From contig JAZLIT010000170.1 of NCBI GenBank assembly GCA_045617525.1, positions 1-5,645 on the forward strand: a stretch of DNA of 5,645 nt, in the 5' to 3' direction. Position 1 is the stretch's first letter, and the number at the start of each line of letters is the position of its first letter. The position numbers were made by a program, and so were the translations under genes. Below are positions 5,380-5,645 of this stretch, one piece after another. Under the pieces are notes generated by a model. It worked only from the letters and a program-made list of their open reading frames with translations. It did no database searches and was not told where the DNA came from. This DNA comes from JAZLIT01 sp045617525. Its GTDB lineage: Bacteria; Bacillota; Bacilli; Bacillales_A; Planococcaceae.

Positions 5380-5407
5380 AAAATCAACATTAAACTTTAA
5401 CAGAGCC
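5380..5407. mobile_element. Possible insertion-sequence terminal inverted repeat
   Basis: Read on the minus strand this stretch begins GGCTCTGTTAAAGTTTAATG and continues TTGATTTT. GGCTCTGTTA-type ends are common for insertion sequences in Firmicutes. It could be the right end of the IS1595-type element whose transposase remnant ends at 4971. The matching left end was not found in the window: GGCTTTTTG at 4557 is only weakly similar. Treated as a possibility only. Confidence 0.3.
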
Positions 5408-5513
5408 TAAAATTAAAAAGAAATGATTAGGTATATGTAAATACTTTTTGAAAACATAGGCAATCGCTCGCGACTTAGTAAATTCCAAAGTGCAAATCGA
5501 ACAAACTATATTT

Positions 5514-5645
5514 TTAATATCCTTTTAATTTCTTTACTTCCTTTGTTAAGTAATTAAGCTGTTGTTGCATCTCTTGTATATCGGCACTACCATTACCGTT
5601 ATTACCAGCTTGTTGTTGGGCTTCTTGTATAGCTAGAGCAGCTGC
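5514..5645 (-). CDS. C-terminal part of an unidentified Gln-rich, coiled-coil-like protein
   Basis: A minus-strand frame is open from the window end to a TAA at 5514-5516 and gives 43 residues. They run AAALAIQEAQQQ, then a flexible AGNNGNGS linker, then a heptad-patterned helix IQEMQQQLNYLTKEVKKLKG ending in Y. The pattern of a helix, Gly/Asn linker and short coiled coil suggests a C-terminal oligomerisation or docking tail. Coding is supported by biased composition and low stop density over this stretch, but the main domain lies outside the window, so no family can be named. No T-tract terminator is obvious in the 100 bases downstream. Confidence 0.65.
   Translation of the reverse strand, partial: AAALAIQEAQQQAGNNGNGSADIQEMQQQLNYLTKEVKKLKGY

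Overview
The window looks like chromosomal DNA from an AT-rich, endospore-forming Firmicute of the order Bacillales. The support is the B. subtilis-type monocluster ferredoxin, the AlsT/AgcS carrier, a DUF3231 protein behind a sigma-G-like promoter, purine-rich AGGAGG-type ribosome binding sites, frequent TTG starts, and many stem-loop plus T-tract terminators. A Lysinibacillus/Solibacillus-like (Planococcaceae) or Bacillaceae host is an inference from overall character; the sequence gives no genus-level proof.

Layout. 1-449 (-): a DUF3231 ferritin-like protein, cut by the window start, with a candidate forespore (sigma-G) promoter at 491-520. 719-826 (+): a possible 35-codon small ORF. 980-1468 (-): a SMI1/KNR4 (SUKH) protein whose real start is probably an internal TTG. 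1736-2002 (-): a secreted Excalibur-domain protein. 2183-3598 (-): a sodium:alanine/glycine symporter of the AGCS family with a strong terminator. 3599-4177: a gene-free stretch of 579 bases with AT-rich palindromes. 4178-4426 (-): ferredoxin fer with a clear sigma-A promoter and a terminator. 4690-4971 (+): the C-terminal remnant of an IS1595-family transposase. 5113-5313 (+): a small two-helix membrane protein with a very strong terminator. 5514-5645 (-): the C-terminal 43 residues of an unidentified Gln-rich, coiled-coil-like protein.

Most genes appear to be single-gene transcription units. fer, the symporter and the small membrane protein each have their own terminator, and the Excalibur and SUKH genes are separated by a hairpin. 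There is no evident multi-gene operon or pathway. The region reads as housekeeping genes (fer, symporter) interspersed with accessory cargo: an immunity-type protein, a secreted Ca-binding-type protein, and a decayed insertion sequence with a possible IS end about 400 bp beyond it. I found no convincing new multi-gene system. The most interesting items are the SUKH gene with no visible toxin partner, the sigma-G-like promoter on a DUF3231 gene, the palindrome clusters upstream of the symporter and at 4600-4643, and the possibility that the small membrane-protein gene sits inside a decayed IS1595-type element.
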